From Acidovorax sp. 1608163 (lineage in GTDB: Bacteria > Pseudomonadota > Gammaproteobacteria > Burkholderiales > Burkholderiaceae_C), in contig NZ_CP033069.1 in NCBI RefSeq assembly GCF_003669015.1, positions 3,110,501 to 3,174,500 on the forward strand: 64,000 nucleotides of DNA, in the 5' to 3' direction. Position 1 is the first letter of the stretch. Each line of letters opens with the position of its first letter. Both the position numbers and the translations under genes were made by a program. This document shows positions 31,705 through 40,519 of the stretch, in pieces. The notes below the pieces were generated by a model that searched no databases, was not told where the DNA came from, and saw only the letters and a program-made list of their open reading frames with translations.

Positions 31705-32259
31705 TCAGGGACTGCAGCGCACCGGTGCAACGCCCCCAGCGCCCTGCCCGCCACCCTGGCACTGCAAGCTGGGGTTGGTGGCGCGGTATGCCTCCTCCTG
31801 GGCGCTCACATCGGCAGCCTCGGCCTGCGTCAAGCCCCGGTAGCCCCGCCCATACGGCCAGCCATAGCCCCAGCGGAACGGGGTGCGCACCTGCGGCCCG
31901 CCGCCCGCCCGCACGCCCAGAAACATGGTCTGGGCCAGGCCCGGGTTGCCGGTCCTTTGCTCCACACAGGTCTTCAAGGCCAGGTCTGCCTGCAGGCGCG
32001 CCTCCTCAGGCCCGCCGCGCCAATAGGCCAGGTCATGGGCCAGGCAGCAGTCGCACCAATCCGCCGGCATGGCGGGTGATCGGTTTGGAAACAGGCTGCA
32101 CCCATCGGTGCTGAAGGGCGCAATCGAGGTGGGGGCCGCCACCGAGGCACAGCCTGCCAAAACCAGCGGGGCCACCAGCGCCAGAAGCTGGCCGCGCAAG
32201 CGGGCTGCAGTGCCTGGCCTCTGTGCGGCGGGGAGGGGTCGGTGTTTTGAAAGGCGCAT
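31705..32259 (-). CDS. PLA2-like lipoprotein with CCxxHDxxYW motif
   Basis: Unnamed 184-residue protein. The signal peptide ends in lipobox LAGC (about Cys37), so it should be membrane-anchored. The core CDCCLAHDLAYWRGG resembles the calcium-site and catalytic His-Asp region of secreted phospholipase A2 folds (CCxxHDxxY), and several other cysteines (DGCSLFP, LKTCVEQ) could form disulfides. A proline/glycine-rich tail (FRWGYGWPYGRGYRG) follows. Enzymatic activity is a hypothesis. The frame is open much further upstream only because the opposite strand encodes a GC-rich gene; ATG 32259 is the sensible start. Confidence 0.75.
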   Translation of the reverse strand: MRLSKHRPLPAAQRPGTAARLRGQLLALVAPLVLAGCASVAAPTSIAPFSTDGCSLFPNRSPAMPADWCDCCLAHDLAYWRGGPEEARLQADLALKTCVEQRTGNPGLAQTMFLGVRAGGGPQVRTPFRWGYGWPYGRGYRGLTQAEAADVSAQEEAYRATNPSLQCQGGGQGAGGVAPVRCSP

Positions 32260-32457
32260 GGCAGCGTGGTGGTGTGAGGTCTGGTGGGGTTTGTCAGAAG
32301 ACACCGCCCCTGGGGACGGACTGGAAGTATCCGCTGCAGCAGCGGGCATATGAGGGCAGAGGGGCTGCGGCCATCTCCCCTTCTTTTCTCCATTTGTAAC
32401 CACATTGTCACAAGTCGCCGCTATCGTCAGCCCCTGCTCAGGGATCCAACACACGCG

Positions 32458-34305
32458 ATGCAAAACATTCAGTGCAGCCGACGAGAGGCGATGGTGGCGC
32501 AGCTGTCGCCCGCTGCACGCCATGGCACGGGCGCGCTGGCCCGGTTGATGCGCGAGGGCGGGCTGCACTGCGTCTATCAGCCCCTGGCAGACCTGCGCGA
32601 GGGCAGCATCTACGCACACGAAGCGCTGATCCGTGGCCCGCAGGGCACGCCCCTGCATACACCCGATGCCCTGCTGGCCCAGGCCAGCAGCGAGGGCATT
32701 CTCCAAGACTTTGAGCTGTTTTGCGCCTTCACGGCCCTGGCGCAGTGGAGCGAGCAGGCCGCGCCCGGGCGGCTGTTTGTGAACATCAGCGCCGACGCCC
32801 TGGTGCACGGCGTGGGCCTGATCGGGGCCCAGCGGCTGGGCGAGGCCGTGCGCAGCTTGGGCCTGAGCGCCCGCATGCTGGTGCTGGAAATCACCGAGCA
32901 CGAGCGCGTGACCGACATGCCCTTGCTGCGCCAGGCGATTGACGCGGTGCACGCCTGCGGCGCACGCATGGCGCTCGACGACTTTGGCGATGGCCGCTCC
33001 AGCCTGCGGCTGTGGTCCGAGGTCAAGCCCGACTTCGTGAAGATCGACAAATACTTCATCCGCGAGATCAGCGATCGGCCCGACAACCTGCAAATGCTGC
33101 AGGCCATCAAAGGCATTGCCGATGTGTTTGGCACCACGCTGATTGCCGAAGGCATTGAAACCCGCGACGACCTGCGGGCGCTGCGCGACCTGGACATTCC
33201 TTTTGGCCAAGGCTGGCTGCTGGGCCGCCCCGCGCTGGCCCCGCGCGATGCCGTGGACGGCCCGGCGCTGGAAGTGCTGCACGACCGCCGCGTGGCCGTG
33301 CTGCCGCACCTGGGGCAGATGGCGCGGCCCAGCATTTTGCGCAGCCTGCTGGTGGTGCAGGCCCCGCCCGTGGCCCCCACCACCAGCAACGATGCGGTGG
33401 CCGCCATGTTCCATGAGCGCACCGAGCTGCACGCGCTGGCGGTGGTGGACGGCACGCGGCCCGTGGCCCTCATCAACCGCCAGCAGTTCATGAACCACTA
33501 CGCCACGCTGTACTTTCGCGAGGTGCATGGCCGCAAGCCCTGCCTGGCGTTTGCCAACACCGCCCCCCGCGTGGTGGAGCTGGACTGCGATGTGGAGCAG
33601 CTGGTGGGCATCCTCACATCGCAAGACCAGCGCTACCTGAGCGACGGCTACATCGTCACCGACAACGGCCGCTACCTGGGCCTGGGCACGGGCGACCAGC
33701 TGGTGCGCGCGGTGACCGAAACGCGCATCGAGGCCGCCCGCCACGCCAACCCGCTCACGTTCTTGCCGGGCAACATCCCCATCAGCCTGCACATGCAGCG
33801 GCTGCTGGACAACGGCACCGAGTTCGTCGCCTGCTACGCCGACCTGAACCACTTCAAGCCCTTCAACGACCACTACGGCTACTGGCGCGGCGACCAGATG
33901 ATCCGGCTGGTGGCGCGCCTGGCCACCACGCACTGCGATGCGCGGCGCGACTTTGTGGGCCATGTGGGTGGAGACGATTTCATGCTGATCTTTCAGAGCA
34001 GCAACTGGCGCCAGCGCTGCAAGAACATCGTGCAGGACTTTGCCCGCGAAGCCCTGGCCCTGTTTGACGAGGCAGCGCAGCGGGCGGGCGGCATCCAGGC
34101 CGAAGACCGGCACGGCGTGCCCCGGTTCTTTCCGTGCACCACGCTGGCCATGGGTGCGGTGCACATCACACCGGGGCGCTTTCGGCATGCCGAAGAGGTG
34201 GCCAACCTGGCCGCCGTGGCCAAGCACGAAGCCAAGCAAACCTCTGCCGGGGTGGTGCTGCACAGCGGGCTGGCGCCCTCAGACCTGAGCGCGCTGGCGG
34301 CCTGA
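32458..34305 (+). CDS. EAL-CBS-GGDDF c-di-GMP phosphodiesterase
   Basis: A soluble 615-residue protein with the order EAL (about 30-275), a tandem CBS-like region (about 285-420) and a C-terminal GGDEF-like domain (about 445-600). The EAL half has all expected catalytic elements: EAL at 55-57, VNIS, EITE, LDDFGDG, FVKID, EGIET and QGWLLGRP, so c-di-GMP hydrolysis is predicted. The C-terminal signature is GGDDF (504-508) with no I-site, so it probably binds GTP as a regulatory domain. ATG 32458 is chosen over a longer frame that overlaps the divergent lipoprotein promoter. It is divergent from the PLA2-like gene. Confidence 0.9.
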   Translation: MQNIQCSRREAMVAQLSPAARHGTGALARLMREGGLHCVYQPLADLREGSIYAHEALIRGPQGTPLHTPDALLAQASSEGILQDFELFCAFTALAQWSEQAAPGRLFVNISADALVHGVGLIGAQRLGEAVRSLGLSARMLVLEITEHERVTDMPLLRQAIDAVHACGARMALDDFGDGRSSLRLWSEVKPDFVKIDKYFIREISDRPDNLQMLQAIKGIADVFGTTLIAEGIETRDDLRALRDLDIPFGQGWLLGRPALAPRDAVDGPALEVLHDRRVAVLPHLGQMARPSILRSLLVVQAPPVAPTTSNDAVAAMFHERTELHALAVVDGTRPVALINRQQFMNHYATLYFREVHGRKPCLAFANTAPRVVELDCDVEQLVGILTSQDQRYLSDGYIVTDNGRYLGLGTGDQLVRAVTETRIEAARHANPLTFLPGNIPISLHMQRLLDNGTEFVACYADLNHFKPFNDHYGYWRGDQMIRLVARLATTHCDARRDFVGHVGGDDFMLIFQSSNWRQRCKNIVQDFAREALALFDEAAQRAGGIQAEDRHGVPRFFPCTTLAMGAVHITPGRFRHAEEVANLAAVAKHEAKQTSAGVVLHSGLAPSDLSALAA

Positions 34306-34325
34306 GGTCTGCGTCAGCGCCCCCT

Positions 34326-35591
34326 TCAGGGCACCTGCGCGCCCGCCTCAAACCAACGCCCAATCAGCGCGCGCTCGGCGTCGGTGATCTGCGTGGCGTT
34401 GTTCATGGGCATGAGCTTTTGCACCACCGCCTGCTGGTACACCGCCTGGGCGTTTTGCTTGACCAAAGCGGGCGAGTCCAGCCGCAGGTTCTTCATCTGC
34501 ACCTGCGCGCCATGGCACAGGTAGCAGCGCTGCTCCAGCACCGCTTGCACCGCTGCAAAGTCAGCCTTGGCATCATTTTGGCCTGTAGCGCTTGCTGCAC
34601 CTGCGCTAGCAGCTCCTGAAACAGGAGCAGACATAGGTGCAGATACGGGCACCAGCGCCACAGGCACCGGGCGCATCCACACAATGGCGCCCAGAATGAC
34701 GGCCACGCCCACCAGCGCGTAGGGCAGCGGGTTGCCATTGCGGCCCAGCTTGTAGCCATGGCGCATCACGAAGAACTGGCGAATGGCCGCGCCCGCAAAC
34801 ATCATCAAGATGAGCACCAGCCAGTTTTGCGGGTGGTTCCAGGTGAAGCTGTAGTGGTTGCTGAGCATGGCAAACAGCACCGGCAGCGTGAAATAGGTGT
34901 TGTGCACGCTGCGCTGCTTGCCGCGCTTGCCGTGGATCGGGTCGACCGGCTGCCCGGCCTTGATCTGCGCCACCACCGTGCGCTGGCCGGGGATGATCCA
35001 GAAGAACACGTTAGCGCTCATGGCTGTGGCGATCATCGCGCCCACCAGCAAAAAGGCCGCGCGGCCTGCAAACCAGTGGCAGGCCAGCCAGGCGGCAATG
35101 CATACCAGCCCAAACACCAGCGCGCCCACGATGGCGTCGCCGTTCTTGCGTTGGCCAAAGATGCGGCAAATCGCGTCGTACAGCAGCCAGAACACCACGA
35201 AGAACCCGAGAGCCACCGCAATCGCCGTGGCGGGCGCCCAGTCCATGCGCGACTTGTCGATGAGGTAGGTGCTGGCGCTGTAGAGGTACGACACCGTGAA
35301 CAGCGCAAAGCCGCTGAGCCAGGTGCTGTAGCTCTCCCAAAAGAACCAGTGCAGGTGGCCCGGCAGCTTGGGCGGCGACACGGCGAACTTGACCGGGTGG
35401 TAGAACCCGCCGCCATGCACGGCCCACAGCTCGCCGCTCACGCCCTGCTTTTTGAGGTCTTCGTCTTCGGGCGGCGTGAGGCTGCTGTCCAAAAAGACGA
35501 AGTAGAACGACGAGCCAATCCAGGCGATGGCGGTAATGACATGGACCCAGCGCAACAGCAGGTTGGCCCAGTCGAGAACGTAGCTTTCCAT
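34326..35591 (-). CDS. puuD: membrane-bound urate hydroxylase PuuD with cytochrome c domain
   Basis: Oxidises urate to 5-hydroxyisourate and passes electrons to the respiratory chain rather than to oxygen directly. The 421-residue protein has about eight to nine transmembrane helices (from WANLLLRWVHVITAIAWIG through residues near 310) and a C-terminal periplasmic c-type cytochrome with CYLCH (356-360) and a likely axial methionine in KLMPMNNATQ. The linker residues about 322-339 are encoded by a dispersed repeat. It is the urate step between XdhABC and UraH. A TGTATGCA motif lies about 165 bases upstream. Confidence 0.92.
   Translation of the reverse strand: MESYVLDWANLLLRWVHVITAIAWIGSSFYFVFLDSSLTPPEDEDLKKQGVSGELWAVHGGGFYHPVKFAVSPPKLPGHLHWFFWESYSTWLSGFALFTVSYLYSASTYLIDKSRMDWAPATAIAVALGFFVVFWLLYDAICRIFGQRKNGDAIVGALVFGLVCIAAWLACHWFAGRAAFLLVGAMIATAMSANVFFWIIPGQRTVVAQIKAGQPVDPIHGKRGKQRSVHNTYFTLPVLFAMLSNHYSFTWNHPQNWLVLILMMFAGAAIRQFFVMRHGYKLGRNGNPLPYALVGVAVILGAIVWMRPVPVALVPVSAPMSAPVSGAASAGAASATGQNDAKADFAAVQAVLEQRCYLCHGAQVQMKNLRLDSPALVKQNAQAVYQQAVVQKLMPMNNATQITDAERALIGRWFEAGAQVP
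34574..34628 (-). repeat. palindromic dispersed repeat, copy 7, inside puuD
   Basis: CATTTTGGCCTGTAGCGCTT, then CTGCGCTAGCAGCTCCTG and AGGAGC. The GGCC-TAGCGC and GCGCTAGCAGC blocks match the family. It encodes an alanine/serine-rich stretch (SGAASAGAASATGQNDA) between the membrane domain and the cytochrome domain of PuuD, in frame. Confidence 0.75.
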
Positions 35592-35754
35592 ATCTCAACC
35601 TTGGCAGCGCAGGGCGCCGCAAACCTGCTCACCACTGCGGGCGCTCTGAGCAGAAAACGAAGGTCGCGCACCTTGGCTGGCTGGCCTTTCCACAAAAGAA
35701 AGACCGGCGGGCCGGGGCACCGCTGCGACCGAAAATCACCGACCGATAACACCC

Positions 35755-35770
35755 AAAAGTGTATGCACGA
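35755..35770. promoter_or_regulatory. candidate purine-regulon operator upstream of puuD
   Basis: AAAAGTGTATGCACGA. The core GTGTATGCA recurs upstream of uraH, and as GTGTATACA upstream of the GntR gene, with a related TTGTATGCAA upstream of the dctA-like gene. It suits a GntR/FCD regulator, whose sites are often TGTATACA-like. Confidence 0.5.
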
Positions 35771-35812
35771 ATTGTTCCAGATTCGGCCCCGTCAAGTAAG
35801 CCGCGTGGCCCG

Positions 35813-36664
35813 CTACGGCGTCAGGGTCTGCAGCAATTGCGCGGCCACCGCCACGGCAATCACTTCAGGCTGCTTGCCGTAGATGCCGGGCACGCCTATC
35901 GGGCTGGTCACCTGCGCGAGCTCGGCGGCGCTGAAGCCACGCTCGGCCAGCCGGTGCGAGAAGGTGGCCCACTTGGTCTTGCTGCCAATCAGGCCGATGA
36001 AGGGCAGATCCTGCTGCTGCCGCTGGCGGCGCAGGCAAGCGGCCACCACGTCCAGGTCTTCGGCGTGGCTGAAGCTCATGATGAGCACCCGCGAGCCCGC
36101 TGGCAGCGTGGGCACGGCCATGTGCACGGGCTCGGAATGCTCGCAGACCACGCCCTCGGGCGGTGCGGGCGGGAAGATGCCGTCGCGGCTGTCGATCCAC
36201 GTCAGTGCAAAGGGCAGCGGCGCTAGCACCCGCGCCAGGGCGTGGCCCACATGGCCACCGCCAAACAGGGCCACGGGCGTGCGCGGGCATTGCAGCCGCT
36301 CAGGCAGGCCGGCGGCGTCCGCCGGGCCCAGCGCCTCAAACTGCAGGTGCACCACCCCGCCGCAGCACTGGCCCAGGGCCGGGCCCAGGGCGTAGCGCAT
36401 CTGCGGCTCGCCGGGCTCTCCCGCCAGGCGGCGGCGCGCATCGGCCATGGCCTGGTGCTCCAGGTGGCCACCGCCAATGGTGCCGATCACGCGGTCGGCC
36501 AGCACCGCCATCCAGGCCCCGGGTTCCCTTGGGGCCGAGCCTTCGGTAGACTCCACCCTCACCAGCCAAGCGCTTGCGCCACCCTGTAGCGCCTCCGCCA
36601 GCAAACGTACATCCGTCACATCGGCCCTTTCACCTTTCAAAGGTTGCACGCGGCAGTACCGCAT
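35813..36664 (-). CDS. xdhC: XdhC, molybdenum cofactor insertion protein for xanthine dehydrogenase
   Basis: Binds and sulfurates the molybdenum cofactor before insertion into XdhB. The 283-residue product has the N-terminal XdhC/CoxI block (TEGSAPREPGAWMAV, GTIGGGHLEH) with QCCGGVV, and a C-terminal Rossmann-like domain (VALFGGGHVGHALARVL, LIGSKTKWATFSHRL, SPIGVPGIYGKQPEVIAVAV). Start at ATG 36664 is uncertain; a GTG about 42 bases downstream fits the family length equally well. It is probably cotranscribed with puuD, with 221 bases between them. Confidence 0.92.
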   Translation of the reverse strand: MRYCRVQPLKGERADVTDVRLLAEALQGGASAWLVRVESTEGSAPREPGAWMAVLADRVIGTIGGGHLEHQAMADARRRLAGEPGEPQMRYALGPALGQCCGGVVHLQFEALGPADAAGLPERLQCPRTPVALFGGGHVGHALARVLAPLPFALTWIDSRDGIFPPAPPEGVVCEHSEPVHMAVPTLPAGSRVLIMSFSHAEDLDVVAACLRRQRQQQDLPFIGLIGSKTKWATFSHRLAERGFSAAELAQVTSPIGVPGIYGKQPEVIAVAVAAQLLQTLTP

Positions 36665-36704
36665 GCAACCCCTGTGTTTCGAGTTTTCAAACTCCACGCC
36701 CAGC

Positions 36705-37256
36705 ATGCCATCCACCCCACCCTCAAGCGCCCAGCGTGCGCAACGTGCCCAGGGCGCCCGCCCCAGCTGGCTGCGTTGGCTGCTGGCCAGCGCCATGGCC
36801 GCACTGGCCGCCTGCAAGTCACCCCCGCCTGAGGCGCCCGCGGTGCAAGACAGCAAGATGCCCGCCCGCGACTCTGCGGCGGCGCCCCTGACTGCCACGG
36901 TGGTGGCGCCCAAAGCGTCTGCCGCCATCTCCGCACGCGACTACCGCAAGGATGCCGCGGCCCACCTCTACAGCCAAAACCAGCAGCGCATCTACCAAGG
37001 CAAACTGCCCGCCATGCTGTACGCCATTGGCGTGCTGGAGGTAGACATTGACCGCCAGGGCCGCGTGGCCCGCCTGCACTGGGCCCGCGCCCCCCGCCAC
37101 GCGCCCGAGGTGGTGGCAGAGATTGAGCGCACCGTGCGCGCCGCCGCCCCCTACCCCACGCCCAGCCGCATGGGCAAAGTGACCTACATCGACACCTGGC
37201 TGTGGGACAAGAGCGGCAATTTCCAGCTCGACACCCTCACCGAAGGCCAGCACTGA
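36705..37256 (+). CDS. lipoprotein with TonB-like C-terminal domain
   Basis: An unnamed 183-residue lipoprotein. A hydrophobic segment ends in lipobox LAAC (about Cys29). A proline/alanine-rich tether follows, then a domain with LYSQNQQRIYQGKLPAMLYAIGVLEVDIDRQGRV and PYPTPSRMGKVTYIDTWLWDKSGNFQ (quoted here as family-style landmarks only in part: VDIDRQGRV and TYIDTWLW). This resembles the C-terminal domain of TonB-family energy transducers, without the membrane helix of TonB. The start at 36705 is chosen; an ATG at 36663 in the same frame would overlap the divergent xdhC start. No role in purine metabolism is evident. Confidence 0.72.
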   Translation: MPSTPPSSAQRAQRAQGARPSWLRWLLASAMAALAACKSPPPEAPAVQDSKMPARDSAAAPLTATVVAPKASAAISARDYRKDAAAHLYSQNQQRIYQGKLPAMLYAIGVLEVDIDRQGRVARLHWARAPRHAPEVVAEIERTVRAAAPYPTPSRMGKVTYIDTWLWDKSGNFQLDTLTEGQH

Positions 37257-37330
37257 GCGTCTGGCTGAACGTGTGGGTGGCCATGGAGGCGGGCGCTGCG
37301 GCCGCCTTCATGGGTTGATTGATGGCAAAA

Positions 37331-37380
37331 ACCCCTCTAAGGCGCATTCAATAAGCGCAAGCAGCTATCAATTAAGTAGC
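37331..37380 (-). repeat. palindromic dispersed repeat, copy 8
   Basis: Reverse orientation: ACCCCTCTAAGGCGCATTCA, ATAAGCGCAAGCAGC, TATCAATTAAGTAGC. It lies between the convergent ends of the TonB-like lipoprotein gene and uraH. Confidence 0.75.
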
Positions 37381-37406
37381 ACAAAGACCTGGTAGCACCC
37401 CAAGAC

Positions 37407-37757
37407 TCAAGACCCCCGGTAGGTCGAATAGCTCCAGGGGCTTACCAGCAGGGGCACGTGGTAGTGCTGGTCGGCATGGGCAATGCCAAAGTCCAGGCTC
37501 ACCTGGTTCAGAAAATTCGGCTCGGGCAACGCAACGCCCCGGGCCTTGAAGTACCCCGCCACATCAAACGTCAGCCGGTAAGTGCCCGTGCGCAGGCTGG
37601 CGTTGTCAAACAAAGGCGCGTCGGTGCGCCCATCGTGGTTGAGCACCAGTGCCTTGATCAGCGTGGCCTGCTCGCCCTGGGTGGCATATAGGCGCACCCC
37701 CATACCCGCAGCGGGGCAGCCGTGCATGGTGTCTAAAACGTGGGTGCTGAGGCCCAT
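37407..37757 (-). CDS. uraH: 5-hydroxyisourate hydrolase (transthyretin-like)
   Basis: Converts 5-hydroxyisourate, the PuuD product, to OHCU. The 116-residue protein has the N-terminal [14 protein letters not shown], a central HDGRTDAP and the diagnostic C-terminal YRGS tetrapeptide of HIU hydrolases, which distinguishes them from transthyretin. Length is typical. The TGTATGCA motif lies about 125 bases upstream of the start. Confidence 0.95.
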   Translation of the reverse strand: MGLSTHVLDTMHGCPAAGMGVRLYATQGEQATLIKALVLNHDGRTDAPLFDNASLRTGTYRLTFDVAGYFKARGVALPEPNFLNQVSLDFGIAHADQHYHVPLLVSPWSYSTYRGS

Positions 37758-37879
37758 GGTGTGTCTCCGGCAAGTGGGTCAAACAAAGAAAGCAAAAGCG
37801 GCTCTGGGCAGCAATGCCCCAGGCAGACGGCGGACCACGGGGTCCGCGCCGCCCCCCTGTGCGTGCAGTGATGGATTCC

Positions 37880-37893
37880 CAAAGTGTATGCAG
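37880..37893. promoter_or_regulatory. candidate purine-regulon operator upstream of uraH
   Basis: CAAAGTGTATGCAG, sharing AAAGTGTATGCA with the site upstream of puuD. Confidence 0.5.
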
Positions 37894-37986
37894 TTTGTGT
37901 TCATCAAAACACGCGCCCGCACGAAATCGCCCCGCCCGCTGCGCTCAACGTTCAGCAGGTTTCATGCCCGCCCCAACGGGCTGCGG

Positions 37987-39543
37987 TCAACCCTGCAGCG
38001 CCTGCAATGCCAGGGCCGACAGGCGCTGCACCAGCGCCGGGTACTGCGATTCAGACGTGTTGCCATAGCCCAGCACCAGCCCATTGCAGCCCGGCCGTGG
38101 CACCAGCGCAAAGCGTGACAGCGGCGCGGGCGCCATGTCGTAGGCGCGGGCGGCTTCGGCCAGGGCCGTGTCGGGGCAATCGGGTGGCAGTTGCACCGTC
38201 AGGTGCATGCCACTGTCGCCCCCCAGCACCTGGTGTGGCACGGCCATGTGCTGGGCCAGGGCCTCGCGCAGGGCTTGTTGGCGGCGGCGGTACAGGCGTC
38301 GCATGCGCCCCAGGTGGCGGGTGAACTGGCCCGTGTCGATGAAGTCGGCCAGTGCCAGTTGCTCAAAACGGTGGCCGCCGCGCAGCGTCTCGTGCAGCAG
38401 CGTGTGGGCCTGTGCCGCCAGCGCAGCGGGCAGCACCACAAACCCCAGCCGCAGTGCTGGGAACAGCGTCTTGCTGAACGTGCCCACATACAGCACGGGC
38501 GCACCGGGCTGCAAGCCCTGCATGGCCCCAATCAGCTCGCCCGCGTGGCGAAACTCGCTGTCGTAGTCGTCCTCAATCAACCACGCGCCATGGCGCTGCG
38601 CCTGCTGGATCAGCGCCAGGCGCCGCGCCGCCGACAGCACGGCCCCGGTGGGGTATTGGTGCGAAGGCGATGTGTACACCAGCCGGGGCGGCTGCGCGGC
38701 CCAGGCGCCCTCGGGCACCGCCAGCCCGGCGCCATCCACGGGCATGGGCACCAGGTTCATGTCGCCGCAGGCAAAGGCGGTTTGCGCGCCCCGGTAGCCG
38801 GGGTCTTCCAGCCAGGCGGTGTCGCCAGGGTTGGCCACCAGCCGCACGCACAGGGCCAGGGCCTCTTGCGCACCTTCGGTGATGACGACTTGCTCGGGCG
38901 TGCACAGCACACCCCGCGCCACCGCCAGGTGGTGCGACAAAGCCTGGCGCAAAGCGGGCTCACCCGCCGGGTCGCCATAGCCCAGGGCGCTGACCCCGCC
39001 GCGCTGGTAGGCCCGGTCTACCGATCGCTTCCAGGCGCTCATCGGGAAGCGTGCCAGCGCTGGCACGCCAGGGCGAAACGCCTGCGCACCGCCCGGGGCA
39101 GCCCCCACGCCCACACCCACCGTGGTCGCAGTGGCCGCAGGGCCAGGGCGCACGCGGGCCACCCGTTCGGCCATCTGCCCCACGGCCTGCCCGGCCACGC
39201 TCGGTGACGGCACCGCAGGGCCAGCCCCCACCGCCTGCCCAGCCTGGGCCGTTGCGTTGCCCCGCCCCAGCGCCGCCACCCGCGTGCCCTGGCGGCTCGG
39301 CTCGATGTAGCCCTCAGCCCCCAATTGCTCGTACACGGCCGTCACGCTGTTGCGCGACACCGCCAAATCCACCGCCAGCGCACGCGAGCCCGGCAGACGG
39401 CACCCCGCAGGCAGGCGTCCCGCCCATATCGCTGAGCGCAGCCGCTGCAGCAACTGGCGCTGCAAGGGCTCGGCGCCCGGCCCGCGCAGCAGGGGGGTTT
39501 GCAGCAGCACATCGGCCACAGGTGACACATGAAGTTCTGACAT
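37987..39543 (-). CDS. MocR-type regulator (GntR wHTH fused to aminotransferase fold)
   Basis: PLP-dependent transcription factor of the MocR/PdxR group. The 518-residue protein has a GntR winged helix-turn-helix (about 15-85, with LPGSRALAVDLAVSRNSV), a long alanine/glycine/proline-rich linker (about 95-165) and a fold-type I aminotransferase domain. The PLP lysine is in GTFSKTLFP (Lys358), with the LIEDDYDSEFR motif upstream. It is divergent from an acetyltransferase gene, which is its likely target; the effector amino compound is unknown. Confidence 0.9.
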   Translation of the reverse strand: MSELHVSPVADVLLQTPLLRGPGAEPLQRQLLQRLRSAIWAGRLPAGCRLPGSRALAVDLAVSRNSVTAVYEQLGAEGYIEPSRQGTRVAALGRGNATAQAGQAVGAGPAVPSPSVAGQAVGQMAERVARVRPGPAATATTVGVGVGAAPGGAQAFRPGVPALARFPMSAWKRSVDRAYQRGGVSALGYGDPAGEPALRQALSHHLAVARGVLCTPEQVVITEGAQEALALCVRLVANPGDTAWLEDPGYRGAQTAFACGDMNLVPMPVDGAGLAVPEGAWAAQPPRLVYTSPSHQYPTGAVLSAARRLALIQQAQRHGAWLIEDDYDSEFRHAGELIGAMQGLQPGAPVLYVGTFSKTLFPALRLGFVVLPAALAAQAHTLLHETLRGGHRFEQLALADFIDTGQFTRHLGRMRRLYRRRQQALREALAQHMAVPHQVLGGDSGMHLTVQLPPDCPDTALAEAARAYDMAPAPLSRFALVPRPGCNGLVLGYGNTSESQYPALVQRLSALALQALQG

Positions 39544-39622
39544 GGATGTGGGGCCCGGATGGAGCGAACGATGACGCCATCGTGGCACCATCAAATGAAT
39601 CCTATATGGCTCTTTTTGCAGA

Positions 39623-39644
39623 GCCACTGGCATTCTAAAGTGGC
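39623..39644. promoter_or_regulatory. inverted repeat between MocR and acetyltransferase genes
   Basis: GCCACT-N10-AGTGGC, followed by a further CACT. It is 80 bases upstream of the MocR start and about 67 bases upstream of the divergent acetyltransferase, so it is a reasonable MocR operator candidate. Confidence 0.4.
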
Positions 39645-39710
39645 ACTCCGGTGCACCACCTTGCGTGCATCCTTTGGCCATCTCCCTCACATCACTTGCC
39701 ATCAGCCACC

Positions 39711-40436
39711 ATGACCCAACGCACCAACGAATACGGCCAACCCATCGGCGAGCCCATGCCCCACTGGAGCCCTCGGCCTGCGCCCACCGGCGTCACGCTG
39801 AAGGGCCGGTTTTGCCATCTGGAGCCACTGAACGCGGCCCGCCACGCCGCAGACCTGTTTGCCGCCTACCAAACCGCACCCGACGGCCGCAACTGGACCT
39901 ACCTGTTCATCGGCCCCTTCGCCAGCGAAGACGAGTACCGCCGCCATGCCGAAGCGGCCGCGCAAAGCACCGACCCGCGCCACTTTGCAGTGATCGACAC
40001 CGCCACCGGCAAGCCCGTGGGCACCCTGTCGCTGATGCGCATCGACCCCACCCATGGCTGCATTGAGGTGGGCCATGTCACTTTCTCGCCGCTGCTGCAG
40101 CAAACCCCCGCCTCCACCGAAGCGCAGTTCTTGCTCATGGCCTACGCCTTCGACACCTTGGGCTACCGCCGCTACGAGTGGAAGTGCGACAGCCTGAACG
40201 AGCCCTCGCGCCGCGCCGCGCTGCGGCTGGGTTTTCAGTTTGAAGGCATCTTTCGCCAAGCCCTGGTCTACAAAGGCCGCACCCGCGACACGGCCTGGTT
40301 TTCCATCACCGATGCCGAATGGCCTGCCGTGCGCGCAGCGCTGCAGACCTGGCTGAGCGAGAGCAACCTGGGCGCGCAAGGCCAGCAGCACCAGTCGCTT
40401 GCGGCCATCCGCGCGGCGCTGCCGGGGGCTGATTGA
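39711..40436 (+). CDS. GNAT-family N-acetyltransferase
   Basis: A 241-residue acetyltransferase of the RimJ/RimL-like GNAT group. It has the acceptor-side WTYLFIGPF segment, GTLSLMRIDPTHGCIEVGHVTF in beta4-beta5 region (landmark IEVGHV), and the acetyl-CoA region with LNEPSRRAALRLGFQFEG. Proteins of this exact type often sit beside MocR regulators, and the divergent arrangement here suggests joint control. The acetylated substrate is not known. ATG 39711 is the first start of the family-like sequence. Confidence 0.87.
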   Translation: MTQRTNEYGQPIGEPMPHWSPRPAPTGVTLKGRFCHLEPLNAARHAADLFAAYQTAPDGRNWTYLFIGPFASEDEYRRHAEAAAQSTDPRHFAVIDTATGKPVGTLSLMRIDPTHGCIEVGHVTFSPLLQQTPASTEAQFLLMAYAFDTLGYRRYEWKCDSLNEPSRRAALRLGFQFEGIFRQALVYKGRTRDTAWFSITDAEWPAVRAALQTWLSESNLGAQGQQHQSLAAIRAALPGAD

Positions 40437-40519
40437 GGCGGGTACACCAGCAACATTGCACAGGGCCCCAACCGCCCTACACTGGCACACCCAACCCTCA
40501 GCAACCAGGAGATGACTGA

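Noticed and set aside
31705..34263. Very long minus-strand open frame covering the EAL-GGDEF gene
   Set aside because: Only the part up to 32259 makes a sensible protein (the lipoprotein); the rest is the alanine/valine/histidine-rich shadow of the plus-strand gene in GC-rich DNA.
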